This document shows, piece by piece, positions 27,699 to 36,670 of a stretch of DNA of 64,000 nt. How positions within the stretch are numbered: position 1 is the first letter of the stretch; each line of letters starts with the position of its first letter. The position numbers and the translations under genes are program-made. This DNA comes from CAWFQB01 sp965277875 (GTDB lineage Bacteria; Armatimonadota; Chthonomonadetes; Chthonomonadales; Chthonomonadaceae), in the NCBI GenBank assembly GCA_965277875.1, contig CBDIDV010000002.1, forward strand, positions 2,790,001 through 2,854,000, given 5' to 3'. Below the pieces are notes generated by a model, which did no database searches, had not been told where the DNA came from, and saw only the letters and a list, made by a program, of their open reading frames with translations.

Positions 27699-27800
27699 GT
27701 CGGCATGAAGTTTTGCGAGCGCAGGTGTCATAGGGCAGCCAGCACAAACATCAGCGCCCACCTTAGTAAGCGATCCGCCTTGTGCATCTGCGATGTTTTG

Positions 27801-28352
27801 TCAGGGCGTCTCGAACAGGTCGTCTACGGGCATTGTCCAGCCCGGAACGGCAGGCTCGGCCTCGGCTATTTCGCCGCGCCTAAAAATGGCGGGCGCGGCA
27901 GGGGCAGCCGCGCTGTACTTCTTAACAACGTCTTCACTCAGCAAATCCACGTCCCAGACCACGAGAGCGCCGGCGGCAAAGTAGTCGGCGCGTTTCAGGG
28001 CCATGTCACGTTCGGCGGCGGGGCCATAGTCGCCCTCACTGCGCACTTCCACGGCAAATAGCGGCGCACCGCTGAAGAACTTCATGCCCGTGTCCGGTCC
28101 GACGTAGTACGCGGCGTCGGGGCTGAACGAATCGCGATTGGGCAGGCTGACCACGAAACCTTTGTTGTCGCCGACCGCAAGGCCGCGCCTGAGCTGCCGA
28201 ATATGCAGACGCAGCGCAGCAAAGATCTCATCGCCGGCATACCCCGGCCTTCTGCCTGTTGGGTGCATCTGAACTATTTCTCCATTGACCAGTTCCGCTT
28301 TGCCCTCTGTGCTGTAAAGGTCGCTGATCGTTGCCCGTGTTGCTGTTGTCAT
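27801..28352 (-). CDS. Uma2 family (DUF820) PD-(D/E)XK protein
   Basis: 183 residues. The Uma2 nuclease-like core shows FSPDAAYYV, FAVEVRSEGD and MALKRADYFAAGALVVWDVD, giving the PD...E-X-R/K...K pattern; the usual EVXS is EVRS. Uma2 proteins are restriction-endonuclease-like and highly expanded in cyanobacteria, Chloroflexota and related groups; their role is unsettled. More diverged from the other two Uma2 genes here than those two are from each other. Confidence 0.85.
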   Translation of the reverse strand: MTTATRATISDLYSTEGKAELVNGEIVQMHPTGRRPGYAGDEIFAALRLHIRQLRRGLAVGDNKGFVVSLPNRDSFSPDAAYYVGPDTGMKFFSGAPLFAVEVRSEGDYGPAAERDMALKRADYFAAGALVVWDVDLLSEDVVKKYSAAAPAAPAIFRRGEIAEAEPAVPGWTMPVDDLFETP

Positions 28353-28406
28353 GGCTGTATCGCTTTCATGCCGATGTATTGCTGAGGAACTGCCGTTATT
28401 CTGCCG

Positions 28407-28901
28407 TCACCGATAGTTGCTGAATTCCACGTCGTAAGGCAAATCTTCCTGGCTGCGGATCAGTTTCTGCACGGCCTGCAGCGAGTCCTTGTCCTTGCCC
28501 GTGACGCGCAATTGCTCGCCCTGTATCTGCGCGTTTACCTTGATGCCCGCGTCCTTGATGAGTTTGACCAGTTTCTTGGCCTCGTCAGTGGGTATGCCCT
28601 GTTTCAGCGTGATTGTCTGGCGGGCCGTGCCGCGTGTGCCGGCTTCGATCTTGCCGTATTCCAGGGCCTTCAGCGAAATATTGCGCTTTGCCATCTTGCC
28701 CCTGAGAATGTCAATCAAGGTCGTCAGGTGAAACTCGTCATCCGACATCAGCTTTACGGTGTTGTCGTCGAGTTCCAGTGTGCTTTTGGTTTCGCGAAAG
28801 TCGTAGCGCGACGCCAATTCCTTTTCGGTCTGATCAATCGCGTTTTTCACCTCGGTCACATCCACTTTTGAGATCACATCAAACGAAAACTCGGTCGCCA
28901 T
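28407..28901 (-). CDS. yajQ: YajQ family nucleotide-binding protein
   Basis: 164 residues, full length for UPF0234/YajQ. Family landmarks are MATEFSFDVISKVD at the start, SRYDFRETKSTLELDDN, the IDILRGKMAKRNI helix and LRVTGKDKDSLQAVQKLIR near the end. YajQ-type proteins bind cyclic di-GMP or nucleotides and RNA in some species. A link with the HD-GYP protein at 12766 is possible through cyclic di-GMP but is only inference. It lies 42 bp downstream of parB and may share its promoter. Confidence 0.93.
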   Translation of the reverse strand: MATEFSFDVISKVDVTEVKNAIDQTEKELASRYDFRETKSTLELDDNTVKLMSDDEFHLTTLIDILRGKMAKRNISLKALEYGKIEAGTRGTARQTITLKQGIPTDEAKKLVKLIKDAGIKVNAQIQGEQLRVTGKDKDSLQAVQKLIRSQEDLPYDVEFSNYR

Positions 28902-28943
28902 CGTGTTCTCCTTTCCTTTAATTAGCTGCTAATTAGCTGCTGT

Positions 28944-29864
28944 TTAGTCGCCCAACCGCTCTTTGCAGCTTCGCAGCAGGCCGTCTACGGCGATTTTGAG
29001 ACTTGTGAGCGAGTCCTGCATCTGGCGCAGTTCGGGATGCGCCATGCGGGCCGTGTCTATGCCCGATAGGGAGGGCAGAAAGTCCAGTACGCGCTGCGCG
29101 TGCGGCGACATGCGAGCGTGGGTGTCGCTCAGATCCAGGTTCGCCACGGCGTCTTCGAGCGGGTCGGATGCGTCCCCAAAGAACTTCATCAGGTGATCGG
29201 TCGGGCTGTCCAGTATCTCGCGGGATTTGTCGGGGTTCTTTTTCAGCGCCTTGACCAGATTGCCCGTGTCGTCGCTGGAAAGTTTCTGATCCCGGATTTT
29301 GTCTACCACGGCCGTTTGCAGTTCCGGGCTTTCGTTGAGCTGCTTGAGAAAACGCGCGTGTTTTTCGGTCAGTTGCCCGTCGGCGGGACGGTTAGGACTG
29401 GAAACCACGGCCTCGCCGATGTCATCGGGCAGGGCCAGCAGGTCGAGCAGATAGCCGACCGTGCGATCCGACAATCCCAGCCTGCGCGCGATCTCGCGAT
29501 TGGTCTGATTGAGCGTGGTCTTGACGTGCTGAATGGCGCGGCCTTTTTCCAGGGGCTGCAAGTCCTCGCGCTGCAGGTTTTCGATAAGCTGCTCGGTCAG
29601 GCGTTCATCGGGATTGTTAGTGTCGTCCTTAACGACGCAGGGGATGTTGTCCAGGCGGGCCATTTTCGCGGCCCGCCATCTGCGCTCGCCCGTGACGATC
29701 TTGAAGCGGTCGCTGTCGGCAAGCGGCGTGACCGTGATCGGGTTCAACATGCCGTGCTGCCGGATGCTGTCGGACAATCCCTGCAAGGTCTCTTCGCTAT
29801 GGTGCTTACGCGGCTGATCCGCGTCTTCGACGATCTTGGTAATGTTTATTTGCTTGACTTCCAA
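28944..29864 (-). CDS. ParB/RepB/Spo0J family DNA-binding protein
   Basis: 306 residues. The N-terminal ParB/Srx domain (about 5-95) has DQPRKHH and TGERRWRAAKMA. The central helix-turn-helix domain (about 95-200) contains NREIARRLGLSDRTVGYLLD. The C-terminal 100 residues are helical and not typical. No parA lies next to it and no obvious parS (TGTTTCACGTGAAACA-like) was found, so it may be a plasmid-type or orphan ParB acting in regulation or nucleoid occlusion. A strong dyad-containing promoter lies about 140 bp upstream. Confidence 0.85.
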   Translation of the reverse strand: MEVKQINITKIVEDADQPRKHHSEETLQGLSDSIRQHGMLNPITVTPLADSDRFKIVTGERRWRAAKMARLDNIPCVVKDDTNNPDERLTEQLIENLQREDLQPLEKGRAIQHVKTTLNQTNREIARRLGLSDRTVGYLLDLLALPDDIGEAVVSSPNRPADGQLTEKHARFLKQLNESPELQTAVVDKIRDQKLSSDDTGNLVKALKKNPDKSREILDSPTDHLMKFFGDASDPLEDAVANLDLSDTHARMSPHAQRVLDFLPSLSGIDTARMAHPELRQMQDSLTSLKIAVDGLLRSCKERLGD

Positions 29865-29885
29865 AACGGCAATGCCTCCTCGGTA

Positions 29886-29913
29886 GGGGTCAGGGATCAG
29901 GATGCAGGGGTCA
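29886..29913. repeat. Heptamer repeat upstream of parB
   Basis: GGGGTCA, GGGATCA, GGATGCA, GGGGTCA in exact 7-nt register in the parB leader. Confidence 0.75.
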
Positions 29914-29991
29914 GGGCCGGAATACGGCGCGTTTAGAGCTTCGCATAGATAAAGGTACGTGGAATAGACTGCTAATACCTGAACGCCTGTC

Positions 29992-30033
29992 TGCCCTGCG
30001 CGTCATTATAGCAGACGCGCAGGGCATAGTCAA
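29992..30033 (-). promoter_or_regulatory. parB promoter with a 13-bp dyad around the -10
   Basis: On the minus strand TTGACT (30033-30028), a 17-bp spacer and TATAAT (30010-30005), with an extended TGC before the -10. A perfect 13-bp inverted repeat (29992-30004 and 30014-30026, TGCCCTGCGCGTC and complement) has exactly TGCTATAAT as its loop. A repressor bound here would cover the promoter. Confidence 0.75.
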
Positions 30034-30058
30034 CGCATAAGCAACATAATCCGGGCGT

Positions 30059-31297
30059 TCAGGGCAGGGGCGTTGTTTTGATCTGTCCGTTAAGCGCGGC
30101 GACAAGCAGCGCGCGTTTGCCGTTTTCGTCGCGCAGGGCGGCGAGAAATCTGCTGTCGGGCGAAAAGGCGGGCGCGAGGGCAGGAAACGGCAGTTTCGTC
30201 GCCTGTGGAATCGAGGTTGGCGTGGGTAAGACAGCATTGCCGCCCGTCCCGCCTTGCGTCGGATTTGTCGCGCTCTGTGCTGCTCCTGTCCCGCTTTTAG
30301 CGACAAAGACGACGCTGCGGCCTCCGATGTCACTTAGCCACAGGGCCATGCCGCCTGCCCCGGCTTGCGGCCCGCCCTGCGTCACGAACGCAAAGCGGCT
30401 CAGGTCGGGCGCGAAGACAACGGACAAAACCGCATCCGGCGCGTTGTGCGGATTGGGATTGACGGCCTTGACCGCGTCGGGGTAGGGAAGTTTTACTATC
30501 GAACGCGTGTCAATGTTCATCTCGTACACTTGCAGCAGAATGTAATGCGTGTTGGGCGTGCGGCGCACCCAGCGCAGGCGCAGGCCGTCTAAGCTGATGC
30601 CGTAGCCCAGCACGTCACCCGTGCTTGTCAGGCGCACCACGTCGCCCTGATCCAATAGATACAGGTCGTTTTTGCCGCCGTTCCCGCCCGCCACAATCAC
30701 ATTGGTCGTGTTGGGCAGCCAGGCAAGCGGCGCGAAGGCAGACGGCACACTGCGAAACGGCAGGGCGATGGGCGGCAGGAACGTCTGCCCGTTCCGATAG
30801 CGGATACGCGCCTGCAAGTTGTTCGACTCGGTTTTGTGGACGCTCGCGAACAGCGACGAGTCAGGCGAGAACACGACAGGCGCGATTACGCTTGCATCTA
30901 AAACCTTTGTTTGTTGCTTTGCCAGATCGCAGAGGGTCAGGGCGTGACCGTCTGCAAGATAGGCCAGAAACCGGCCATCCGGCGTCCACACGGGCGCGGT
31001 CGCCACGCCGGATTGCGGCAGGGACGCGATGGGCGTGGCGGCGGACGCGAGAGGGGGCAGGGGCGGCATCGCCTTTGCGCCCCGCGCAGGAATAGGCGGG
31101 ATAACGGCGGCCCCCATTGTTGGCGCGTCCGTAAGCAGCAGGGACGTGCCGCCGACAGCGATCTGCCTGCCGTCTGGCGACCAGCTTTGCGCCCGCGCGG
31201 GAGATAGCGTTGTCATACCCAGGCCGCATATTAGTATGCCCGCGTAAGCTGCTGTCCGAGAAGAACACAGGCGCGGACACTGAGAAGTTATAGTCAT
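30059..31297 (-). CDS. TolB-like beta-propeller (WD40/PD40) exported protein
   Basis: 412 residues from the ATG at 31297 (AAGG upstream). A signal peptide ends near Ala-Arg-Ala (about residue 36). The body has repeated PD40 strands: QSWSPDGRQIAVGG, PVWTPDGRFLAYLADG, PVVFSPDSSLFASV and PAFSPDSRFLAALRDENG. These resemble TolB and peptidase N-terminal propellers. Probably periplasmic; no Tol-Pal genes nearby. Confidence 0.8.
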   Translation of the reverse strand: MTITSQCPRLCSSRTAAYAGILICGLGMTTLSPARAQSWSPDGRQIAVGGTSLLLTDAPTMGAAVIPPIPARGAKAMPPLPPLASAATPIASLPQSGVATAPVWTPDGRFLAYLADGHALTLCDLAKQQTKVLDASVIAPVVFSPDSSLFASVHKTESNNLQARIRYRNGQTFLPPIALPFRSVPSAFAPLAWLPNTTNVIVAGGNGGKNDLYLLDQGDVVRLTSTGDVLGYGISLDGLRLRWVRRTPNTHYILLQVYEMNIDTRSIVKLPYPDAVKAVNPNPHNAPDAVLSVVFAPDLSRFAFVTQGGPQAGAGGMALWLSDIGGRSVVFVAKSGTGAAQSATNPTQGGTGGNAVLPTPTSIPQATKLPFPALAPAFSPDSRFLAALRDENGKRALLVAALNGQIKTTPLP

Positions 31298-31425
31298 CTT
31301 CAATCCTTGCTCCCTAATCAAACGCTTTTCAAAATGATTGAAATATGTAATGAGCAGACGGATCGAAAGGCAGTCAGGTTCCAATCGGCATACGAATGCC
31401 CCCTCCCGGCTCCGCGTAAATAAAT

Positions 31426-31462
31426 AGGGCGCGGCTCTACCCGAAGGCAAAGGCCGCGCCCT
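31426..31462 (-). terminator. Terminator of the L25 gene
   Basis: 10-bp stem AGGGCGCGGC / GCCGCGCCCT followed on the minus strand by TATTTATTTA. Confidence 0.75.
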
Positions 31463-31488
31463 GAAATTCGCGCAGAGCGAAGGAAGGA

Positions 31489-32154
31489 CTACTCGGCTGC
31501 CGGTTCCGTGGTCTCGTGGGGCATGGCGGGGCTGGCCGCAAAGCCGTCCGCATGTGCGGGCGTCGCGTCCACGACGGTCGGGGCCGGAGCCTCATCCTCA
31601 GTGTGCAGCGATGTCAGGGACACGAGAACCGTATCAAGTGCTGTCACGATCTTGTACTTGTCGCTGGTCGGTAGGTCAGATACGCGCAGGGTATCCGTGG
31701 CGGTCATGTTGGACACGTCCACGGTGATGTGGTCGGGAAGGTCGCCGGGCTGGCAGTGGACTTCCACCTGCTCCACGGAATGCGACAGGACAGCGGAACC
31801 CAGGCGCACCGGGGCCGGCTCGCCATGAAACACGAGGGGGATATGCACCTTGACGACATCGCCGGTCTGGACGCTCTGGAACGTCACCTGCAGCAGCTTG
31901 CGGGTCAGGCCGTCGCGCTGCACGTCATGCACGAGCGCCTGATGGCTGGCTCCGCCCGCTACGGTCAGTTCCAGCATGGCGGCCTCGCCATGCGCGCGGA
32001 TGAAATCGTCAAGCGGCTTGCTCGCCAGTTGATAGTGCAGTGTACCCTGCCCCTTGTGCTGAATCGAGACCGGAATGAACCCGGTTTTGCGTAAACGCTT
32101 TACTTCGCCTTTGGAAACCGCGACGATGGGTTCCACGCTGAATTGTGTCGGCAT
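31489..32154 (-). CDS. rplY: 50S ribosomal protein L25 (CTC form)
   Basis: 221 residues. The N-terminal 5S-rRNA-binding domain (about 5-90) has KGEVKRLRKTGFIPV and HQALVHDVQRDGLTRKLLQV. The C-terminal TL5 beta domain (about 95-185) has KVHIPLVFHGE, LPDHITVDVSNM and DTLRVSDLP. The Glu/Pro/Ala-rich tail is typical of CTC proteins. Usually paired with pth, which is not adjacent here. A possible promoter (TTGTCA, 17 bp, CATTAT on the minus strand) lies near 32205-32260. Confidence 0.92.
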   Translation of the reverse strand: MPTQFSVEPIVAVSKGEVKRLRKTGFIPVSIQHKGQGTLHYQLASKPLDDFIRAHGEAAMLELTVAGGASHQALVHDVQRDGLTRKLLQVTFQSVQTGDVVKVHIPLVFHGEPAPVRLGSAVLSHSVEQVEVHCQPGDLPDHITVDVSNMTATDTLRVSDLPTSDKYKIVTALDTVLVSLTSLHTEDEAPAPTVVDATPAHADGFAASPAMPHETTEPAAE

Positions 32155-32358
32155 GAGAATGCTTCCTTTGCAAAAATGATCTTCAACTTTTCAAATCTTC
32201 GCGTTTATGTTTTGATAATGTCTGGTTTGATAATGTTTGGATCGTGGTGTCGTGACAAAACGTTATAACAAAATGTTGTGGCAGATGCGCCAAAGTAGTT
32301 TACCCCAAGTCCGCGCCGATTTTGCCCGCGGGCAGCATAACGGATTATATGCCAGCCC

Positions 32359-33744
32359 CTACGCGTGTAAACGTTTATTGGCTAACTGCCATTGCTGCCG
32401 GACCGCATCGGGGGCTGTGCCGCCCTGCGAGTTGCGGACTGCGACGCTCGATTCAACCGTGAGCGTCTTTAATGCCTCGTCCGCCCGATCTTTCAGCAGG
32501 GGCGAGAAGCCGGATAAAGTGGGCGCGTCTAACAGCTCCAGGGTCGTGCGGTGTTCCAGGCAGTAGCGTACCACTTGGCCCACGACATCATGCGCGTCCC
32601 GAAATGGCAGGCCCTGTCGTACCAGATAATCGGCCAGATCGGTTGCGGTCGAAAAGTCGCCCTGCGTGGACTGGCGCATCCGGTCGGCGCGGAAGCGGGC
32701 CGTGGCGAGCGTTTTTTGCATGGCGGGAACCACAAGGCGCAGCGTGTCTATGCCGTCGAAAAGGGGTTCCTTGTCCTCCTGCATATCCTTGTTGTAGGCG
32801 AGCGGCAGACCTTTCATCAGCGTTAAAAGCGTTATCAGGTCGCCGTACACGCGCCCGGTTTTGCCCCGCGCCAGTTCGGCCATGTCCGGGTTCTTTTTCT
32901 GGGGCATGATGCTGCTGCCGGTCGTGACGCTGTCATCCAGGGTGACGAAGCCGAACTCCGGGCTGTTCCACAGGATCAGTTCTTCGGCCAGCCGGGACAG
33001 GTGCAGCATCACGAGGGACGCAAAAGCCAGAAACTCGACCGCGAAATCCCGGTCTGAGACCGCGTCCAGGCTGTTGGGGATCACGCCGTCAAATCCCAGC
33101 GCGTTTGCGGTCATTTCGCGATTGATGGGAAAGCCGGTTCCGGCCAGCGCGCCCGCGCCGAGCGGGGAACGGTTGGCGCGACTTAGGGCGTCGGTCAGGC
33201 GTTCGCGGTCACGATCCAGCATCCAGAAGTAGGCCAGCAGGTGATGGGCGAGAACGACAGGCTGCGCGTGCTGAAGATGGGTATAGCCGGGAAGAACCGT
33301 ATCGAAATGCTGCGCGGCCAGATCCAAGAGCGTCTGCTGCAAGCCGGTCAGTTCGTCCTTGATGGCCGCGCCCTCGTCGCGCAAATACAGGCGCGTGTCG
33401 GTAGCCACTTGATCGTTGCGGCTGCGGGCCGTGTGCAGCTTGCCCGCCACAGCCCCGATGCGCTCGCGTAACAGTCCCTCGACAGCCGTATGCACGTCCT
33501 CGGCGTCCGGGGGCAGGTCTACGCTTCCATTTTGCAGGTCGTCGCGCAGATGTTCCAGACCCGCCACGATCTGCGCGGCCTCGTCCGGGGCGATGATGCC
33601 GACCGCGCCGAGCATTTGCGCGTGGGCCACGCTGCCCGCGATGTCGTGCCGCCACAAGCGGGCGTCGAAGACCAGTGAATTGTTCAGGCGTTCGATGAGC
33701 GCGTCGGTCTTACCCTCAAAGCGCCCGCCCCAGAGTTTCCGCAT
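32359..33744 (-). CDS. argH: Argininosuccinate lyase
   Basis: 461 residues, normal length; the ATG at 33744 follows AGAAGG. It catalyses the last step of arginine synthesis (argininosuccinate to arginine and fumarate). Landmarks: MRKLWGGRFEGKTD start, AEDVHTAVEGLL, TARSRNDQVATD, PGYTHLQHAQPV (catalytic His) and the signature GSSIMPQKKNPD with the catalytic Ser loop. Stands alone, without argG. Confidence 0.97.
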   Translation of the reverse strand: MRKLWGGRFEGKTDALIERLNNSLVFDARLWRHDIAGSVAHAQMLGAVGIIAPDEAAQIVAGLEHLRDDLQNGSVDLPPDAEDVHTAVEGLLRERIGAVAGKLHTARSRNDQVATDTRLYLRDEGAAIKDELTGLQQTLLDLAAQHFDTVLPGYTHLQHAQPVVLAHHLLAYFWMLDRDRERLTDALSRANRSPLGAGALAGTGFPINREMTANALGFDGVIPNSLDAVSDRDFAVEFLAFASLVMLHLSRLAEELILWNSPEFGFVTLDDSVTTGSSIMPQKKNPDMAELARGKTGRVYGDLITLLTLMKGLPLAYNKDMQEDKEPLFDGIDTLRLVVPAMQKTLATARFRADRMRQSTQGDFSTATDLADYLVRQGLPFRDAHDVVGQVVRYCLEHRTTLELLDAPTLSGFSPLLKDRADEALKTLTVESSVAVRNSQGGTAPDAVRQQWQLANKRLHA

Positions 33745-33867
33745 CGTGTAAGTGCCTTCTAATAACTGCCTTCTAAAATAATTGGTTTCGTCTTTGACGC
33801 GCAGGGTACGCGAGCGCTTCCGCGCCTGTTCTGCCACCGGCTTTTGTGCGGTCTTGCCAGCGCGTTA

Positions 33868-34497
33868 TCAGGGGATCAGGCAAGCGCACTCGCCTAAGAT
33901 GTAGTCCAGAGCGCCGAGCAGTTCCGGCATGTACTTGATATTGTACAAGTCTGACTCGAATACATCCGTACTCGGAGTGAGCTTGTAAAACTGCCAGACC
34001 TGTCCATTGCTGACGATTCCATACACGTCCACATTGTGGCCCTCAGCTTGATTGTTCTGACGGCAGGCGGTCATCTCAGCAAGACACTGTGCCTGCCCGC
34101 GCTGAAAATCATCCCTCTTGGCCTCGACAGCGCACAACAAAGGCGTGGAAAGGTAGGCCAGTTTAGGCGCAATCAGATAATCTGCCACGCCGGTCAGCGT
34201 GTCCGTATTCAATGTCGCCGCTTTCCATACTTTCAGCGTCGGGTACAGGGAAACGATTTCGGCGAACAAAGCGTCAATCAGCAGCGTTTTAGCCTGTTCC
34301 GTGGTTTGCAGGTCAAACGCCTCCAGCCTGCGCAGATGCGTTTGCAGGGCGTCACTCGACGGACGCGGCGCGGCGGATATTTGCCAGGGCATTAGCGTTC
34401 CCCGCTGCAGCATCTGCATCACTTCTTTAAGCGTGATGCCTGAAAAGTTGCGCTTTCCGTTCGCCGCGCTTGCTTTCGCCGCTTTTGTTCTCGCCAC
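33868..34497 (-). CDS. PD-(D/E)XK-like protein of unknown function
   Basis: 209 residues from a GTG at 34497 (AGGTGG upstream). The core VADYLIAP...LLCAVEAKRDDFQRGQAQCL fits a PD-(D/E)XK nuclease site (Asp, then E-A-K, then Gln in the next helix). The family is unassigned; similar small proteins are scattered in cyanobacteria. The C-terminal 18 residues (MPELLGALDYILGECACL) recur as a separate fragment at 34539-34673. Confidence 0.65.
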   Translation of the reverse strand: MARTKAAKASAANGKRNFSGITLKEVMQMLQRGTLMPWQISAAPRPSSDALQTHLRRLEAFDLQTTEQAKTLLIDALFAEIVSLYPTLKVWKAATLNTDTLTGVADYLIAPKLAYLSTPLLCAVEAKRDDFQRGQAQCLAEMTACRQNNQAEGHNVDVYGIVSNGQVWQFYKLTPSTDVFESDLYNIKYMPELLGALDYILGECACLIP

Positions 34498-34538
34498 TTG
34501 TGTTTTCCACCTGCCGCAGGGCGGCAAACTACGCGTAT

Positions 34539-34673
34539 TCAGGCCCCATTTTGCGCGGGAACATTGCGGGCGCACTCGGCGCAGACAAAATCAAGCGCGC
34601 CGAGCAGTTCCGGCAGACGGGGCGGCGCGTCCAGTTGCCAGCGAATAAACTCCTCGGCGGGAACGAGCAGCAT
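34539..34673 (-). pseudogene. C-terminal fragment of a paralogue of the 33868 gene
   Basis: A 44-codon frame whose second half reads LPELLGALDFVCAECARN, matching MPELLGALDYILGECACL at the end of the adjacent gene. The upstream frame stops within 12 codons, so only the tail of a former copy remains. It may still be translated as a mini-protein (ATG at 34673). Confidence 0.6.
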
Positions 34674-35214
34674 GGCCTTTCCAGAGTGATGGGCGCGTCT
34701 TTGCGTTTACTGCCCTGCTTTGCCAACCTGCACCTTTTTGCGTCTGAACCTGCTTTTCTGCACACCGTCCCGCTTTGGAAGAGCGTTTGATTATAGCACG
34801 AACGCCATTGATTTCCTGAGAATTAGTATTGTGCATCACTCTGTAGACGTGCCGCCGCCCGCTTTGTGGGGCGATAGTGTGGGCTTGAGAGCCGGTTACG
34901 TCACGGCCCCGTTTGCAGGGATGGCGGACAAACAGCGGCAAAGATTTCTACAAACAAATCCATAAAAATACTTGTTCGCCCCTAAAGAGCTGCATATCGA
35001 ATACCGACAATTAAGAAAGGAGCGGTTTGCCACGCGGCGGGCCTTGCTTCCAAGTATATACACCGGCAAAATCCTCATTATTCCCGCTCTACTCTTTCCA
35101 CTATAGGTGGTCGCAGGCGGTACGCGTCAGAGAAGAATGCAGGGCAGTCGAACATGAGCGCGCGCAAGTACGCTTAGTATAGGCATCGGCAGACAGAACC
35201 GAAGGAGAACTTGA
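34674..35214. other. 541-bp intergenic region
   Basis: No convincing gene. On the minus strand an extended -10 (TGCTATAAT, 34790-34798) faces the fragment and the 33868 gene. The right half is lower in GC and precedes the PEP-CTERM gene; its short open frames lack ribosome sites. Confidence 0.55.
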
Positions 35215-35943
35215 ATGGCACGTCGTTTGTCCACCGCACTGATGACGCTTGGCATTGCACTGGGGCTAGCCGCACCCGTTTGCAGCCATGCCCAGACACA
35301 GGCGTTTACCTTTACCCCGGACTTGACCCTGGATTACCCGCTTTCCAACGGCTACAAAGAGATGGGTATCCAATTCGTGATTGCCCCCACTATCGGTGCG
35401 CCGCCCACGCCCGTATATGGCCTGGGCGTGTATGACAACTTCGTGGCCCACGGCAGTACCACTCACGGCCTGAACCAGAGCCATCAAGTAGGCATCTTCA
35501 GCGTCGCTTCGCAAAGTCTGCTGGTGCAGGGAACGGTTCAGGCGGGAACCGCTTCCACTCTTATAGGTGATTTCCGGTACACGGATCAGCTTTTTGATGG
35601 GGCCGGAAATCCGCTGACCGCCCCGTTAAACCTGACGGCAGGCAATTATATCATCGTGGCCGTGACCACCTCGGATACGTTTACTTACCTCAGCGGCAGC
35701 AGCATTCAATCTCTGCGTTTTGTTCCCAACCTCTCTTATGGCCGCAGCAGCTTCTCAACCTCGACGACGCTCTCGCTTGCAGGCCTACAATCGGACGGTT
35801 CCACAGGCTATTTTGGCGGCGACTTTCTGGTAACGCCTCTCAACGCAGTCCCCGAACCCGGCGCGTTCGCGCTGCTGGGCGGCGGCCTGACCGTTCTGGG
35901 CGCGACCTGGGGCAGGCGACGCGCCACGAAGCGCGCGGCCTAG
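35215..35943 (+). CDS. PEP-CTERM sorting-domain protein
   Basis: 242 residues; AAGGAGAAC precedes the ATG. Signal peptide about 1-26 (ending CSHAQ), a beta-rich extracellular domain, and a C-terminal VPEPGAFALLGGG, hydrophobic helix and GRRRATKR tail. The body is rich in Thr/Ser/Gly with no recognisable enzyme motif. Own terminator directly downstream. Confidence 0.88.
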   Translation: MARRLSTALMTLGIALGLAAPVCSHAQTQAFTFTPDLTLDYPLSNGYKEMGIQFVIAPTIGAPPTPVYGLGVYDNFVAHGSTTHGLNQSHQVGIFSVASQSLLVQGTVQAGTASTLIGDFRYTDQLFDGAGNPLTAPLNLTAGNYIIVAVTTSDTFTYLSGSSIQSLRFVPNLSYGRSSFSTSTTLSLAGLQSDGSTGYFGGDFLVTPLNAVPEPGAFALLGGGLTVLGATWGRRRATKRAA

Positions 35944-35983
35944 CCCGCGTGCCAGGCGTTTTTTATCGTGTCTGCCACGCAAT

Positions 35984-36017
35984 AATGCGGGCGGGGGAAT
36001 ATTCCCCCGCCCGCATT
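35984..36017 (+). terminator. 34-bp perfect palindrome terminator
   Basis: AATGCGGGCGGGGGAAT and its exact complement, followed by TCCGTTTTCTGTTCTTTC. Confidence 0.8.
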
Positions 36018-36150
36018 TCCGTTTTCTGTTCTTTCAGAAGAGTGGGCATATCAGGCGGCTTTCAGGCGAGCATCTAATGCTGAAAGGCTGTCCTTTTTTC
36101 ACTTGATAAAGAGGCTTGCGAAAGCCGACAGAAGAAAGCGGGAGAAAAGA

Positions 36151-36585
36151 ATGGAACGCGTGACAGGCATCGGCGGCATTTTCTTCAAGGCGCGTGATCC
36201 CCGGCAGATGATGGCCTGGTACAGCAAACACCTGGGCATCGGCGCGAACACGGACGAGGGCGCGGGCGAAACGTATACGGAGTTCACCTGGCGCGACAGC
36301 AAGGATCCGCAGCGGACGGGTTCCACCGTCTGGGCGCTGTTTCCCCACGACACCAGCTACTTCGATCCCGGCACATCGCCGTTCATGGTCAACTACCGCG
36401 TCGCGGACCTGGACGCTTTGCTGGCGCAGTTGCGGGCCGAAGGCGTACAGGTCGAGGAACGCATCGAAGAGTACGAGTACGGACGCTTCGGCTGGATCAC
36501 CGACCCCGAAGGCAGTCGCATCGAACTCTGGGAGCCGCCCAAAGGAACCGCAGGCAGACCCACAGTCCCGCAGGAACAGGAGTGA
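36151..36585 (+). CDS. VOC (glyoxalase/bleomycin-resistance) family protein
   Basis: 144 residues from the ATG at 36151 (GGGAG upstream). Two beta-alpha-beta-beta-beta modules: GIGGIFFKARDPRQMMAWYS in the first and MVNYRVADLDALLAQLRAEG in the second. GWITDPEGSRIELWEPP closes the fold with the usual metal-binding Glu. Substrate unknown. The next small gene starts 85 bp downstream and may be in the same transcript. Confidence 0.88.
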   Translation: MERVTGIGGIFFKARDPRQMMAWYSKHLGIGANTDEGAGETYTEFTWRDSKDPQRTGSTVWALFPHDTSYFDPGTSPFMVNYRVADLDALLAQLRAEGVQVEERIEEYEYGRFGWITDPEGSRIELWEPPKGTAGRPTVPQEQE

Positions 36586-36670
36586 CGCAAGCCGGATACG
36601 CCGATTTGAGAACAAGAGCTGGACACGAAGAGTGCCGCGTAGAGCAAGCAGCCCCTCGAAAGGAGCCATA

